A DNA stretch of 40,716 nucleotides from an uncultured bacterium (lineage in GTDB: Bacteria; Cyanobacteriota; Vampirovibrionia; Gastranaerophilales; Gastranaerophilaceae): positions 1-40,716 of the forward strand of contig CAPQCU010000016.1 of NCBI GenBank assembly GCA_948684385.1, given 5' to 3'. A model generated the notes under the pieces. That model saw only the letters and a list, made by a program, of their open reading frames with translations, was not told the DNA's origin and did not search any database. The translations under genes and the position numbers were made by a program. Below, one piece after another: positions 15,216 through 24,650 of the stretch (position 1 is its first letter; every line of letters starts with the position of its first letter).

Positions 15216-16775
15216 TTAATTTAATGGAATTCGTTTTATTGCACTTTCTCCGCTAAGGATATCCCCGCACACCAGTTCATAAAACTTACAATCTTTTACT
15301 ATAGATTGTATAAGTTTTTTGTCTTCGTCTTTTGCTGCCAATCCAAATGTTATATTCTTAATCTTAAACATATTCGTCAATTTATGTTCATCTTTTAAAT
15401 TTTCTGCCGGTGTAACCAATCGCCATTCTTTTTCTACCTGCCAGCTTATTGTTTTGTTAAAATAACTTTTCCCGTAATCTATAAACTCGGGCATAGTTTT
15501 TTGCGGACGCAAACAATCTGAATATTCAACCTGATTAATAAATATATTATTTTTTATTAAAGTTTCGATATCAAACTCGTACTCAATCATAATTCCACGT
15601 GCTCCGTCAGCATAATGCGCCCATAAAAGAGCATTGTATTCACTATCGCAAACAGATAACGAACGTATTCTAACGCTTCTGATAATTTCAAGCATATCTT
15701 CATCCGCTATTCTTTCATAAAACAAGCAGTCTAACGGGTCATTCAGCTGCGATCTTTTTGAAAACCACAGGTAATTATTTTTTAGAATATCTAACGTACA
15801 TTCATTTATTGCTCTGTAAAGGCAAAGCCTTATTTTTCCCCGCTTAAGCGTATTACAAAGTGAAAGCTGGGCAAGCAGCGTTTGCTTCAAACAAAATAAA
15901 AGCTCTTCTTCTTTTTTTAACTTTTTTAAACACTTCGCTTTATGGAAATAAGCATGCATGCCGGAAGGGTAAAGCTCTATAGCTTTATTCAAATAGTGTA
16001 AGCTTTCATCTAACTCATTTTTTGCAAGCAAAGACGCTCCTATAAAACAGTATGCTTCATGCTGTTCAGGATTAAGCTCTAAAACTTTTTGAAAATCTTT
16101 TATCGCTAAATCATATAAGTTTTGCTGATAATAACAAGTTCCTCTGTTAAGAATTGCCTGGAAAAAAATTTTCTTGCAACTCTATTGCTTTTGTCAGAAG
16201 CTTAACAGCTTTTTTAAACTTACCCAAAACACAATAAAGTATTCCTTTATTACAATATGCAGGCGCAAGCTCCGGATTCAATTCAATAGCTTTATCGTAG
16301 TCTTTTAAAGCTTCTTTATGAAAACCGAGTGAATCATACACCACACCTCTATCATTATAAAGCTGCGCATCGTTGTCATCAAAAGTCATTGCAATATTAT
16401 AATCTTCAAGAGCTTCTTTAAAAAGCCGTAACTTTTCCTCTGCCAGAGCTTTTTCCCAGTATACATTTTTTGTTTTTTCTCCAAGCTCTATTAATTTTGT
16501 AAAATCATTTAGAGCGTCTGCATTTCTGTCGAGTTTTTTATACAGAATACTTCTGCTATAATAAGCCGGAAAAAATTTTTATCCATTTTTAATGCTTCAT
16601 TAAACCGTTCAAGCGAAAGAAGAGGGTCGGTTTCGCTTAGCTTAATTGCACTTGAACAAAGAGCAAGAGCTGCTGCCTGATGTTCCTGACCGGCCGGTGT
16701 TTGAATATGATAATATTCGTCACCGACTGCTACTAAAACATCTTGTTTTTTTAATTTATTTTTCTTATTTGCCAT
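15216..16775 (-). pseudogene. TPR/DUF2971 protein gene with two frameshifts
   Basis: The leftward gene reads MANKKNKLKKQDVLVAVGD from 16775 and would give about 520 residues, but three frames are needed. The frame changes at an A6 tract (16570-16575), where one extra base is required, and changes back at an A7 tract (16162-16168), where one base too many is present. All three segments encode good TPR repeats (for example QLYNDRGVVYDSLGFHKEALKDYDKAIELNP), and the C-terminal 220 residues are a DUF2971 domain (YRAINECTLDILKNNYLWFSKRSQLNDPLDC ... ALLWAHYADGARGIMIEYE ... VEKEWRLV). Coding quality between the shifts is intact, so this may be sequence error, recent decay or slippage-controlled expression. 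Confidence 0.8.
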
Positions 16776-16852
16776 ACATTTATTATAACATTATTTACAA
16801 TTATACATGTTTTTGTTACTATTTTAGGGCACTATAGTATATTAATAGGGAG

Positions 16853-18634
16853 ATGAATAAATTGAAAACCAGAATGAAGTCACATAATTGCGGTGAACTT
16901 AACCTCAGCAATTTAAACGAAGAAGTTACTTTATCCGGCTGGGTATCTACTGTTAGAGACCTTGGCGGTATTTTATTTATAGAACTTAGAGACAGAAGCG
17001 GATTTTTCCAGCTTGTTGCTAACCCGCAAATCAATCCGGAAGTGCATAAAGCTCTTGAAAAAGTAAGAAGCGAATACGTTATTACTGCAAAAGGCAAAAT
17101 TACTAAAAGGCCGGAAGAAACTTACAACGAAAAATATCCGACAGGTCAGGTTGAAATGTATCCGGACTCTGTTGAAATTCTTTCTGAATCTAAAGTACTT
17201 CCTTTCGTTCTTGGTGATGATAATGTTTCAGAAGATGTTCGTTTAAAATACAGATACCTTGATATCAGAAACGAAAAAATGCTCCATAACCTCACAACAA
17301 GACACAATATTTGTCAGGCTGTAAGAGGATACTTAAACGGGCAGGGATTTTTAGAAGTTGAAACTCCTATATTAATTAAAACCACTCCGGAAGGAGCAAG
17401 AGACTACCTGGTTCCTTCAAGAGTTCAGGAAGGTAAATTTTTTGCACTTCCTCAGTCTCCGCAAATCTTTAAACAGCTTCTTATGGTTGGCGGTATCGAA
17501 AGATACTACCAGATTGCAAAATGTTTCCGTGATGAAGACTTAAGAGCTGACAGGCAGCCTGAGTTTACACAAATCGACATGGAGCTTTCTTTTGTTGAAC
17601 AGCAAGACGTAATTGAAACTGTTGAAGGTCTTATCGTCGAAGCATTCAAAGCTGCAGGAGTTGAAGTTAAGCCTCCGTTCATCCAGATGCCTTGGCAGGA
17701 AGCTATGGACAGATACGGTTCTGACAAGCCTGATACAAGATTTGGTTTAGAATTGTTCGACATTGGAGATATTATTCTTGAATCAGAATTTGAAATCGTT
17801 AAGAAAACTCTTCAAAACGGCGGTATAGTTCGCGGTATTAGAATTCCGGGCGGAGCTAAATACTCAAGAAAAGACATTGACGACATTACAAAACTTGCAG
17901 TATCTTTCGGAGCAAAAGCTCTTGCAAATATTATTTACAACGAAGATGGAACTGCAAAATCTCCTGTACTTAAATTCGTTACAGAAGAACAGGCTAAAGC
18001 TATCCAGCAAAGAGCAGGAGCAGAAGCCGGAGATATTATCTTCTTCGTAGCTGACAAACCGAAATTAGTTTACGACATTATGGGCAGATTAAGATTACAT
18101 TTCGGTAAATCTTTGAACTTAATCGACGAAAACAAACACAACTTATTATGGGTTGTTGATTTCCCTATGTTTGAATACTCTGAAGAAGAAGGCAGATACA
18201 TGGCAATGCACCATCCGTTCACCTCTCCAAACTTAGAAGATTTGGATAAATTAGACAGCGGTGATTTAGGAAACGTAAAATCAATTGCTTACGATATCGT
18301 CTACAACGGTACAGAGCTTGGCGGCGGTTCTGTTAGAATTCACTCATCCGAAGTTCAAAAGAAAATCTTCAAAGCTTTAGGCTTAACAGAAGAAGAAGCG
18401 ACAGAAAAATTCGGATTTATGGTAAATGCTCTTCAATACGGCACACCTCCTCATGCCGGCCTTGCAATCGGTTTGGACAGGCTTGTTGCACTTCTTTGCA
18501 GAACAGACTCTATCCGTGACGTAATTGCTTTCCCTAAAAACGCAAGCGCTAAATGCTTGATGTCAGACGCTCCGGGAGAAGCTTCATTACAACAGCTAAG
18601 AGAGTTACATATCAAAAGTACGGTACAGAAATAA
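16853..18634 (+). CDS. aspS: Aspartyl-tRNA synthetase
   Basis: 593 residues, the size of bacterial-type AspRS with the GAD insertion. An N-terminal OB-fold (HNCGELNLSNLNEEVTLSGWVSTVRDLGGILFIELRDRSG) reads the anticodon. Class II motif 2 is CFRDEDLRADRQPEFTQIDME and motif 3 is GLAIGLDRLVALL; the GAD domain lies near 300-420. It charges tRNA-Asp, or both tRNA-Asp and tRNA-Asn if non-discriminating, which sequence alone does not settle. The ATG at 16853 has AGGGAG upstream. It is monocistronic, ended by a strong terminator. Confidence 0.97.
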   Translation: MNKLKTRMKSHNCGELNLSNLNEEVTLSGWVSTVRDLGGILFIELRDRSGFFQLVANPQINPEVHKALEKVRSEYVITAKGKITKRPEETYNEKYPTGQVEMYPDSVEILSESKVLPFVLGDDNVSEDVRLKYRYLDIRNEKMLHNLTTRHNICQAVRGYLNGQGFLEVETPILIKTTPEGARDYLVPSRVQEGKFFALPQSPQIFKQLLMVGGIERYYQIAKCFRDEDLRADRQPEFTQIDMELSFVEQQDVIETVEGLIVEAFKAAGVEVKPPFIQMPWQEAMDRYGSDKPDTRFGLELFDIGDIILESEFEIVKKTLQNGGIVRGIRIPGGAKYSRKDIDDITKLAVSFGAKALANIIYNEDGTAKSPVLKFVTEEQAKAIQQRAGAEAGDIIFFVADKPKLVYDIMGRLRLHFGKSLNLIDENKHNLLWVVDFPMFEYSEEEGRYMAMHHPFTSPNLEDLDKLDSGDLGNVKSIAYDIVYNGTELGGGSVRIHSSEVQKKIFKALGLTEEEATEKFGFMVNALQYGTPPHAGLAIGLDRLVALLCRTDSIRDVIAFPKNASAKCLMSDAPGEASLQQLRELHIKSTVQK

Positions 18635-18640
18635 AAATAA

Positions 18641-18672
18641 ACAAGGCGGGTCATATATGACCCGCCTTTTAA
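18641..18672. terminator. Terminator after aspS (bidirectional)
   Basis: GGCGGGTCATA and TATGACCCGCC (18645-18666) form an 11-base perfect palindrome followed by TTTT; preceding A-rich bases let it also stop the leftward gene. Confidence 0.85.
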
Positions 18673-18700
18673 ATATAAAAGGAAATAGGAAATATTTATT

Positions 18701-19693
18701 TTATGAGCTGCCCCAATCAAATACTGAGCTTATCGCATCCTCAATCAAACTCTTAACCGACTGTATCTCTGTTTTAGTTGCCTCCAGCTCAGTTGATAAG
18801 TTATCTATATCTATATCAAGCCAGTTTTCTTTTTCATTAATACGTTCTTTTTCAGCATTATACCAGGCTGTCACTTCTTCTCTGACATCAGAATCTGTTC
18901 TCGATTCAACAAGACCTGCCGTTACGAAATAAGTAAGCGATGTATCCGGATCATAATTACCTTCATCATTAACTGTTGCAAGCTGGAAAGAACCGCTCAC
19001 AATAGCATCACTTACATAATTCTCATTAAGTTTCATTTCGTTATTATATTCTGTAGTCCAGCCATTTGCTGCAGCTGCTTTAAAAATTGGAAGATAAAAA
19101 TCGACTAATTTTTGTATTAAATCCGTGCTTGATTGGGAATTATTTACAGTTGTCTCAGTTTCTGTTTTTTCTCCGGTTAACTGACCGACACCTTGAGCTT
19201 CATAACTTGTTGAAACAGACCCGTTATTCATAACTGTTTCGAACTCTTCTGCTGAATGCCCCGGAACAAGCTGAGCAAGGATTTTAGGAATTTCATCTGT
19301 TGAAAAAGTTCCGCCTCTGCCCTGAGAATTCATTGCAGAAGTTCCTAAAACAGATGTAATAGCTTTTGCATAAGCATCACTCATTACGACCTGACCTTTG
19401 TAATCAGTCAAAATCATAGAGTTTTCACCTTTTAAAGGCTTATTTCCATTAGTAATTGCCGTGTAATTTGCATCATATCCCATCAGGTAATTATAATTTA
19501 TTTTGTTATACTTGCCATTATCATAATAAGCAATAGTCTTTGATTGCAAACGACTGTAATATTCTTTTGTCAGGTTGGACTGTTCCCTCGTGAGAGCCAT
19601 TTTTCTCATCGAGCGAATGGAAATCCCTAATTCGCAATCTGCTTTGCGTTCGGTTAATGTTAATAATCTAGCTTGTGAAGCAGCTAATGCCAT
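18701..19693 (-). CDS. Unknown 330-residue protein under sigma-28 control
   Basis: No Sec signal or membrane helix. The N-terminus (MALAASQARLLTLTERKADCELGISIRSMRKMALTREQSNL) is an amphipathic helical segment, as in axial flagellar or type III-exported proteins. The centre is Thr/Ser/Asn-rich (GEKTETETTVNNSQSSTD). The C-terminal 70 residues are predicted coiled coil (EEVTAWYNAEKERINEKENWLDIDIDNLSTELEATKTEIQSVKSLIED), ending FDWGSS. I do not recognise the family. AAAGGAAAG lies upstream of the ATG. The FliA-type promoter suggests co-expression with flagellar filament genes; flagellin homology itself is not visible. Confidence 0.7.
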   Translation of the reverse strand: MALAASQARLLTLTERKADCELGISIRSMRKMALTREQSNLTKEYYSRLQSKTIAYYDNGKYNKINYNYLMGYDANYTAITNGNKPLKGENSMILTDYKGQVVMSDAYAKAITSVLGTSAMNSQGRGGTFSTDEIPKILAQLVPGHSAEEFETVMNNGSVSTSYEAQGVGQLTGEKTETETTVNNSQSSTDLIQKLVDFYLPIFKAAAANGWTTEYNNEMKLNENYVSDAIVSGSFQLATVNDEGNYDPDTSLTYFVTAGLVESRTDSDVREEVTAWYNAEKERINEKENWLDIDIDNLSTELEATKTEIQSVKSLIEDAISSVFDWGSS

Positions 19694-19728
19694 TTTTTCT
19701 TTCCTTTATTGTCCCTTTTATATTATTG

Positions 19729-19756
19729 TTATCGGCATTTTTGAGTAAAAACTTTA
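19729..19756 (-). promoter_or_regulatory. Sigma-28 (FliA) promoter of the 330-residue protein gene
   Basis: On the minus strand: TAAAGTTT (19756 to 19749), 12-base spacer, GCCGATAA (19736 to 19729). Both elements equal the FliA consensus; the spacer is one base longer than ideal. The AAAAATGCCGATAACA stretch is shared with the promoter at 12146-12172. Confidence 0.85.
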
Positions 19757-19852
19757 ACTTTTTTGGAAAAGTTTTACAAATCTTTACATTAGAGCAATTT
19801 TATGCCATGACTTGTTTTTATCATGTTAGAAGTATTAGTGTTAGGAACTCTT

Positions 19853-21001
19853 ATGAACGAAATTAATCCAATCGGAACGGTTTCAACCGCACCTAAGACA
19901 AAAAATTTAAATTTCAAAGCAGGAAGTTATGCAAATGTAACTTCTGATTATGATACTTTTGTAAAAAAACAGGAAAAACAACAAAAGCAGGCTAAAAGAA
20001 AACAAAATCTTTTAACAGGATTGCAGGCAGGAGCAATGCTGGCAATTATTGCATCTGTTGGTTTTGCTTTCTTTGGAAGCAAATTTCTGGGTAAAAGCGA
20101 CAAAGCTTTAAAGCAGATGATGGAAAGAGACCTTTCTAAAGTCAAAGATTTTAAAGATTTAAACTATAATCAGGAAATAACAGAGTTTGTAAACAACTGG
20201 AAACAGAGTTTGGAAAACCCTCAATTATTAAAAGATAAAGGCGGCGAGCCTATCAGAACAGCACTTTTATACGGCCCTCAGGGAACAGGTAAAACAACTT
20301 TTGTGGAAGCTATTACAAAAATGTTTCCTGATACAAAATTATTCGACCTTAATGTAACTCAAATGGGTTCCGAATATCAGAGTGTCGGAGAAAGAAACTT
20401 CAAGAACGCAATCGATTTAATCTGCAAAGAAGCAGATAAAAATCCAAAGAAAAAATTCATTGTTCTTATTGATGAAATTGACTCCGTTATGATGACTGAT
20501 AACAGCTTGAATGCAAAACATTCAAACGATATGTTAAACGAGTTTAAAAAAGCATTCACAGAAAAACTGAAAAAACGTGACAACATATTTACATTTGGTG
20601 CAACAAACTTAGACATTAATATGGAAAAAGGTATGACAATTGGCAAAAAAATGCTGGATAGACCAATGTTAGACAGGTTTGACGAAAAAGTATTAATCGG
20701 ACTTCCAAATGCAAAACAGCTTGCACAAACAATTGCCAACAATTATTCAAAAGCATCTAAAGTGCCGGAAGTATTAAAATCTGCTGACAGCAGGGAAGTT
20801 AAAGCTATTGCGGAATTTTTAGAAAAACACGGTTCTTCATTTAGAACGCTTGAGTCTTTGTACAAAAAAGGCGGAACTTTATCAGCAGAAGAACTTACTA
20901 TGAAAGACTTTGCAAAAGCAATTAAAGGAAAACAGGCTGAGCTTAACTTTACAGATGCAGAGTTTGCAAAATTATTATCAGATTTAAAAATTAATGTGTA
21001 G
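19853..21001 (+). CDS. Membrane-anchored AAA ATPase, first of a tandem pair
   Basis: 382 residues from the ATG at 19853, chosen because AGGA lies six bases upstream; an ATG at 19823 would add 10 residues without a ribosome site. A polar N-terminus containing NLNFKAGSY precedes a basic stretch and one transmembrane helix (about 55-80, GLQAGAMLAIIASVGFAFFGS). Then an AAA domain: Walker A GPQGTGKTT (141-149), Walker B FIVLIDEID (202-210), and a DRPMLDRFDEKV segment with the arginine-finger region. It resembles the ATPase half of FtsH but has no protease domain. Likely a remodelling ATPase at the inner membrane; substrate unknown. Confidence 0.8.
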   Translation: MNEINPIGTVSTAPKTKNLNFKAGSYANVTSDYDTFVKKQEKQQKQAKRKQNLLTGLQAGAMLAIIASVGFAFFGSKFLGKSDKALKQMMERDLSKVKDFKDLNYNQEITEFVNNWKQSLENPQLLKDKGGEPIRTALLYGPQGTGKTTFVEAITKMFPDTKLFDLNVTQMGSEYQSVGERNFKNAIDLICKEADKNPKKKFIVLIDEIDSVMMTDNSLNAKHSNDMLNEFKKAFTEKLKKRDNIFTFGATNLDINMEKGMTIGKKMLDRPMLDRFDEKVLIGLPNAKQLAQTIANNYSKASKVPEVLKSADSREVKAIAEFLEKHGSSFRTLESLYKKGGTLSAEELTMKDFAKAIKGKQAELNFTDAEFAKLLSDLKINV

Positions 21002-21013
21002 AAAAGGTAAAAT

Positions 21014-22303
21014 ATGGTAAATTCGATTCAATTTAAATCAAATGCTACAGCAGTAAGCTATAACAACAGACGCACAGCTCCAATGCCAGCCAACAATGGA
21101 ATGGACGATGTTTTCATGCTTCAAGAGATGGAAATGCAAAAAGCTCAAAAGAAAGAAAAAAGCCGTGATAGATGGAACAAAGCCGGAGTTATGGCTCAAA
21201 TAGGTATTGCAGCTGCTTTTTTAACTACCGCAGGAATTGCTTTATTAGGAGTTCTCGGACTTAAAAAACTTGGAGCTAAAGGCGGAAGCGCAGCCGATGC
21301 ATACACAACAGTTAAGCTTAAATGGGAAGATTTTGCAAAAGAAAAATCTGTAGCAGCGCTTGATTCAAAAACAACATCAAAAACTTTACGTGATGCATTT
21401 AAGAAAATTATTGACAGCCGCGGGCTTTCCGAGAAAGCAAAAAAATGGGGCGGTTCAAGCGATAACAAAATGGATATCATGTACCTTTACGGTCACGGCG
21501 GTGTTGGTAAAACTTATGTAGCCAAACAGTACGCTCAGGAAACAGGTTCACTATTCACCTGTATCAAATATCCTGATTTAGGCTCGCCTTATAAAGACGC
21601 AGCAAGTATGAAGATTAGCAGCGCTTTTGACAACATTGTCGAACACGCCAATAAAATGAAAGACCGCAAAATCGTAGTTTGTATCGACGAAATCGACGCA
21701 GTTATGAGAAAAGTACCTGACGGTCAGCACGGTGCAGAAGAAGTTGCAAAATCAAGAGCTGCTGTTTTAACCGGCTTAGATAAGCTTCGTGACAAATGCA
21801 AAAACGTAACTGTAATTACGACTTCAAACTACCATCCGAAAAACGGTATCGTTGACCCGATTGCTTTAAGAAGATTTAACAACAAAATCGAAGTACCTTT
21901 GCCTGACAAAGAACAAATTCCGGCTCTTTTAGAAATGTATATGAAAGATATCGGAGCTGCAACAGAGGCTAAGTTCTTCAAGACAAACGAGTTCAAAAAC
22001 TTTGCGAAGAAACTTGAAAAAGGCGGTTATTCAAACGGTGAAATTGAGCTTATTGCAAAAGAAGCCGGTAAGATTTTTAGCAGCAGCTTAAAAGGTGTAG
22101 CAGACGCCGACTTAAAGAGACATCCGTTCAAAATCAAATACCTTGAAGAAGCGCTCAAGATGAACGGCGAAGCTGCAAGTAAGACAAACAAGCTTATGGA
22201 TGTCAAAAAAGCGAAAGCCGAACCAAAAGCACCAAAAACTTATGATGAATTGAACTGGTTCCAAAAACTAATCTATAGAGCATTAGGCGGAAGAAAAGAA
22301 TAA
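21014..22303 (+). CDS. Membrane-anchored AAA ATPase, second of a tandem pair
   Basis: 429 residues. The plan matches the preceding gene: a short polar N-terminus with IQFKSNATA, a charged segment, a transmembrane helix (about 58-83, AGVMAQIGIAAAFLTTAGIALLGVLGL), then an AAA domain with Walker A GHGGVGKT (160-167), Walker B VVCIDEIDAV (about 218-227) and RRFNNKIEVPLPD. The C-terminal alpha domain (KKLEKGGYSNGEIELIAKEAG) is typical AAA. Sequence identity to the first copy is low outside the motifs, so this is an old duplication or a heteromeric pair. It begins 12 bases after the first gene with AAAGGT as ribosome site. Confidence 0.8.
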   Translation: MVNSIQFKSNATAVSYNNRRTAPMPANNGMDDVFMLQEMEMQKAQKKEKSRDRWNKAGVMAQIGIAAAFLTTAGIALLGVLGLKKLGAKGGSAADAYTTVKLKWEDFAKEKSVAALDSKTTSKTLRDAFKKIIDSRGLSEKAKKWGGSSDNKMDIMYLYGHGGVGKTYVAKQYAQETGSLFTCIKYPDLGSPYKDAASMKISSAFDNIVEHANKMKDRKIVVCIDEIDAVMRKVPDGQHGAEEVAKSRAAVLTGLDKLRDKCKNVTVITTSNYHPKNGIVDPIALRRFNNKIEVPLPDKEQIPALLEMYMKDIGAATEAKFFKTNEFKNFAKKLEKGGYSNGEIELIAKEAGKIFSSSLKGVADADLKRHPFKIKYLEEALKMNGEAASKTNKLMDVKKAKAEPKAPKTYDELNWFQKLIYRALGGRKE

Positions 22304-22332
22304 TAAAAGAGGCTCAAATGAGCCTCTTTTAT
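22303..22332. terminator. Bidirectional terminator
   Basis: AAAAGAGGCTC (22305-22315), AAAT loop, GAGCCTCTTTT (22320-22330): a perfect palindrome with A- and T-runs at its ends, between converging genes. Confidence 0.9.
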
Positions 22333-24041
22333 TATATCATCTTACCTTTAATTTTCTCTGCAATTTTCTTTGCTCTGATTTTATCAACTTCTTCCATCAC
22401 CTTAGCAACCGGAATTTCCCATGCTCCGGAAGTCGGGCACTGGAACGGTTTAATACTCTTGTACCACGCAATATCTTCGCCTTCCGTTTTAAACCAACGC
22501 CATTCAACAATTCTGTTAAACAGCCCGAACGTTTTGACTCCAAGAGCACCGGCTAAGTTCATAACCCCGTTATCTGTTGTGACCATAAAATCCATACAAT
22601 TCATCGCGCAAGCTGTGTCTTCCCAGTTTCTGAAAGTTCTGCCCAATCTGATTAAGCGCGCATCTTCAGGAATTCTATCCATCTGACAGGTCAAATCGTC
22701 CACCTGGAAGCTATAAACTTCTACATCAGGAAGCTTCATTAGAGGATACAGATAATGGAGCGGAATGTCTCTATCAGTCTCTTTGCTTGCAAGAGTACCT
22801 TCGTAGCAGATACCGATTTTAATTTTGTCATTATCATTAATATGTTCTTTTCTGTAAGCGTTAATTTTTGACTTAAGCACTTTCAGGTAACCGCCTGCTT
22901 TTGGAATTGTTGTAGGTTTCGTTTCGCATACAATCGGCAAGTCCATCATCGGAATCCAATAATCATAATTTATAGTCGGAATTTGATCCTCCGTATAAAT
23001 TTCTACACCAAGTTTAGAAGCTTGAAAAAGGCTTACAAGAGGTTTTTGAACAACAAGAGAAACCTCTTTACACATTTTTTTCAGCTCGTCTACAAACCTT
23101 ACGAACATAATTGAGTCACCAAAACCTTGTTCAAAATGCACAAGAATTCGTTTGTCTTTTATATCAACTTTGATGTTCCATTTTTTCTTCTTGGTTGTAA
23201 GAAGCTGAGGAAACGCAACATTGTTCAAATCTTCTTTCAAGAAACGGTGCTGCAAGAACTTAAACCCTTCTGCAAATCTTTGATGTCTTACAAGATAAGC
23301 GCCGTAAGCGTGTAAATCCGAATGTGTCGGATTTAAGTACATAAGTTTTGAATAGAACTCGTCAGCTTTTTGCACCTCATCAAATTTTCCGTAAACATAA
23401 GCAAGGTTCTTAACAACAATTCTGTTATTAGGGCAAAGTTCAAACGCTCTGGTAAGATACTCAATTTGTTTTTCCTTAAACTTATCCTGATAACAGGTTG
23501 AATACAGGTGACCGAGCATATTGTAGATTGAAAAGTTATTAAGATTTCTCTCAAGAGCTTTTTCATAGTATTCGATTGCTTTCTTATTATCCTTGATATC
23601 AGTATATGTAAGGTCAGCTAAGTATACGTAAACATCTTCTTTATCAGGCGAAATTTCTTCGAAACGTTTCAAGAATTTGATTGCCAAATCAGCATTACCG
23701 ATAGATTTCATACACAGCCCGATATTTTTGTAAATATTAATCGGAAATCCAGAGTATTTCATAATATTACGGTACTGTTCAATTGCTTCAATATATTTTT
23801 TATCAAGGCTTAATCTTTGCGCGTACTGAATAGCCTGCCCGATATATTTATTAATAACAAAATTACGTTCCGCTTCGTCAGGAATTTCCTGAATAGCTTC
23901 TCTAAACAGTTCCAGTCCTCTTTCATAATTGTTGTTCTGGCAATAATACTCCGCCATAGCAACATCCATTGAGCTAATCAAATCCCTTGAATTATCAATA
24001 GGAATTTCTTTTCTTACAACCAGCCTTTTTGAAACCTGCAT
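22332..24041 (-). CDS. TPR protein with C-terminal GT9/heptosyltransferase-like domain
   Basis: 569 residues from the ATG at 24041 (MQVSKRLVVRKEIP), which has AGAGAGGG seven bases upstream; the frame is open to 24086 without such a site. Residues about 25-270 contain about seven TPR repeats (for example AIEYYEKALERNLNNFSIYNMLGHLY). Residues about 290-560 resemble the GT-B fold of glycosyltransferase family 9: RILVHFEQGFGDSIMFVRFVDELKK, KIKIGICYEG, and MDFMVTTDNGVMNLAGALGVKTFGLF. Such TPR-GT9 fusions are common in bacteria that decorate surface or flagellar proteins. No signal peptide, so cytoplasmic. Acceptor and sugar are unknown. Confidence 0.82.
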   Translation of the reverse strand: MQVSKRLVVRKEIPIDNSRDLISSMDVAMAEYYCQNNNYERGLELFREAIQEIPDEAERNFVINKYIGQAIQYAQRLSLDKKYIEAIEQYRNIMKYSGFPINIYKNIGLCMKSIGNADLAIKFLKRFEEISPDKEDVYVYLADLTYTDIKDNKKAIEYYEKALERNLNNFSIYNMLGHLYSTCYQDKFKEKQIEYLTRAFELCPNNRIVVKNLAYVYGKFDEVQKADEFYSKLMYLNPTHSDLHAYGAYLVRHQRFAEGFKFLQHRFLKEDLNNVAFPQLLTTKKKKWNIKVDIKDKRILVHFEQGFGDSIMFVRFVDELKKMCKEVSLVVQKPLVSLFQASKLGVEIYTEDQIPTINYDYWIPMMDLPIVCETKPTTIPKAGGYLKVLKSKINAYRKEHINDNDKIKIGICYEGTLASKETDRDIPLHYLYPLMKLPDVEVYSFQVDDLTCQMDRIPEDARLIRLGRTFRNWEDTACAMNCMDFMVTTDNGVMNLAGALGVKTFGLFNRIVEWRWFKTEGEDIAWYKSIKPFQCPTSGAWEIPVAKVMEEVDKIRAKKIAEKIKGKMI

Positions 24042-24119
24042 ATAAAAACCCTCTCTTGAGATGTACTTAAAATAAACATAGCACATCTGAGAGTTTGTGA
24101 AATGGGCTATTTAAAGGAT

Positions 24120-24545
24120 TTAATTATAGTTGTATATCATACAACCGCCGTTTTTCACTAAATCTTCATTAACATTTAATTTATCGAAATAAATTACCCC
24201 CAAAGCTCTGCCATAACGGTCAACGCCTTTAAAATCAATATAAACGGGATTATTTTTATTTACTTCATACAATTTTTCAAGATAAGCTGTTGATTTTTTT
24301 CCTCTTAATATGATTTCATCAATTGTTAAGTTATTTTCATACGCCTGATGATATGCACGATGGGTTTTGCCGGTCTCACAACAATCAATTCCAATCAGCC
24401 TGACAGGAAAAGTATTTTTATCAATTTGAACATCGACAGTGTCGCCGTCTTTAATTTTGATAAGTTTTACAGGAATTTTAGTATCGGCAAAAACCACACC
24501 AGCTGTGAAGGTTAAAAGAATTAATGTTGTTAGTAATTGTTTCAT
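24120..24545 (-). CDS. Secreted thermonuclease-like protein (SNase domain)
   Basis: 141 residues: signal peptide (1-20, ending VFA), then one staphylococcal-nuclease OB-fold. Family landmarks: IKIKDGDTVDVQI (calcium-binding Asp), VRLIGIDCCETG (active-site Arg and Glu), GVDRYGRALGVIYFD (second active-site Arg) and EDLVKNGGCMIY. Two Cys replace the usual P in GIDxPE, so activity should not be assumed. It would act as a Ca-dependent nuclease in the periplasm or outside. Monocistronic and divergent from the XRE regulator genes. Confidence 0.88.
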   Translation of the reverse strand: MKQLLTTLILLTFTAGVVFADTKIPVKLIKIKDGDTVDVQIDKNTFPVRLIGIDCCETGKTHRAYHQAYENNLTIDEIILRGKKSTAYLEKLYEVNKNNPVYIDFKGVDRYGRALGVIYFDKLNVNEDLVKNGGCMIYNYN

Positions 24546-24650
24546 AGTAGTCTCCTTTTGGTTAATTAAATTAATTTATGTTTTCTTTTACCATATTTTG
24601 ACAACTCTCACTTGGTAGATAATCGCATACAAAAACATCAAAATAAAATA

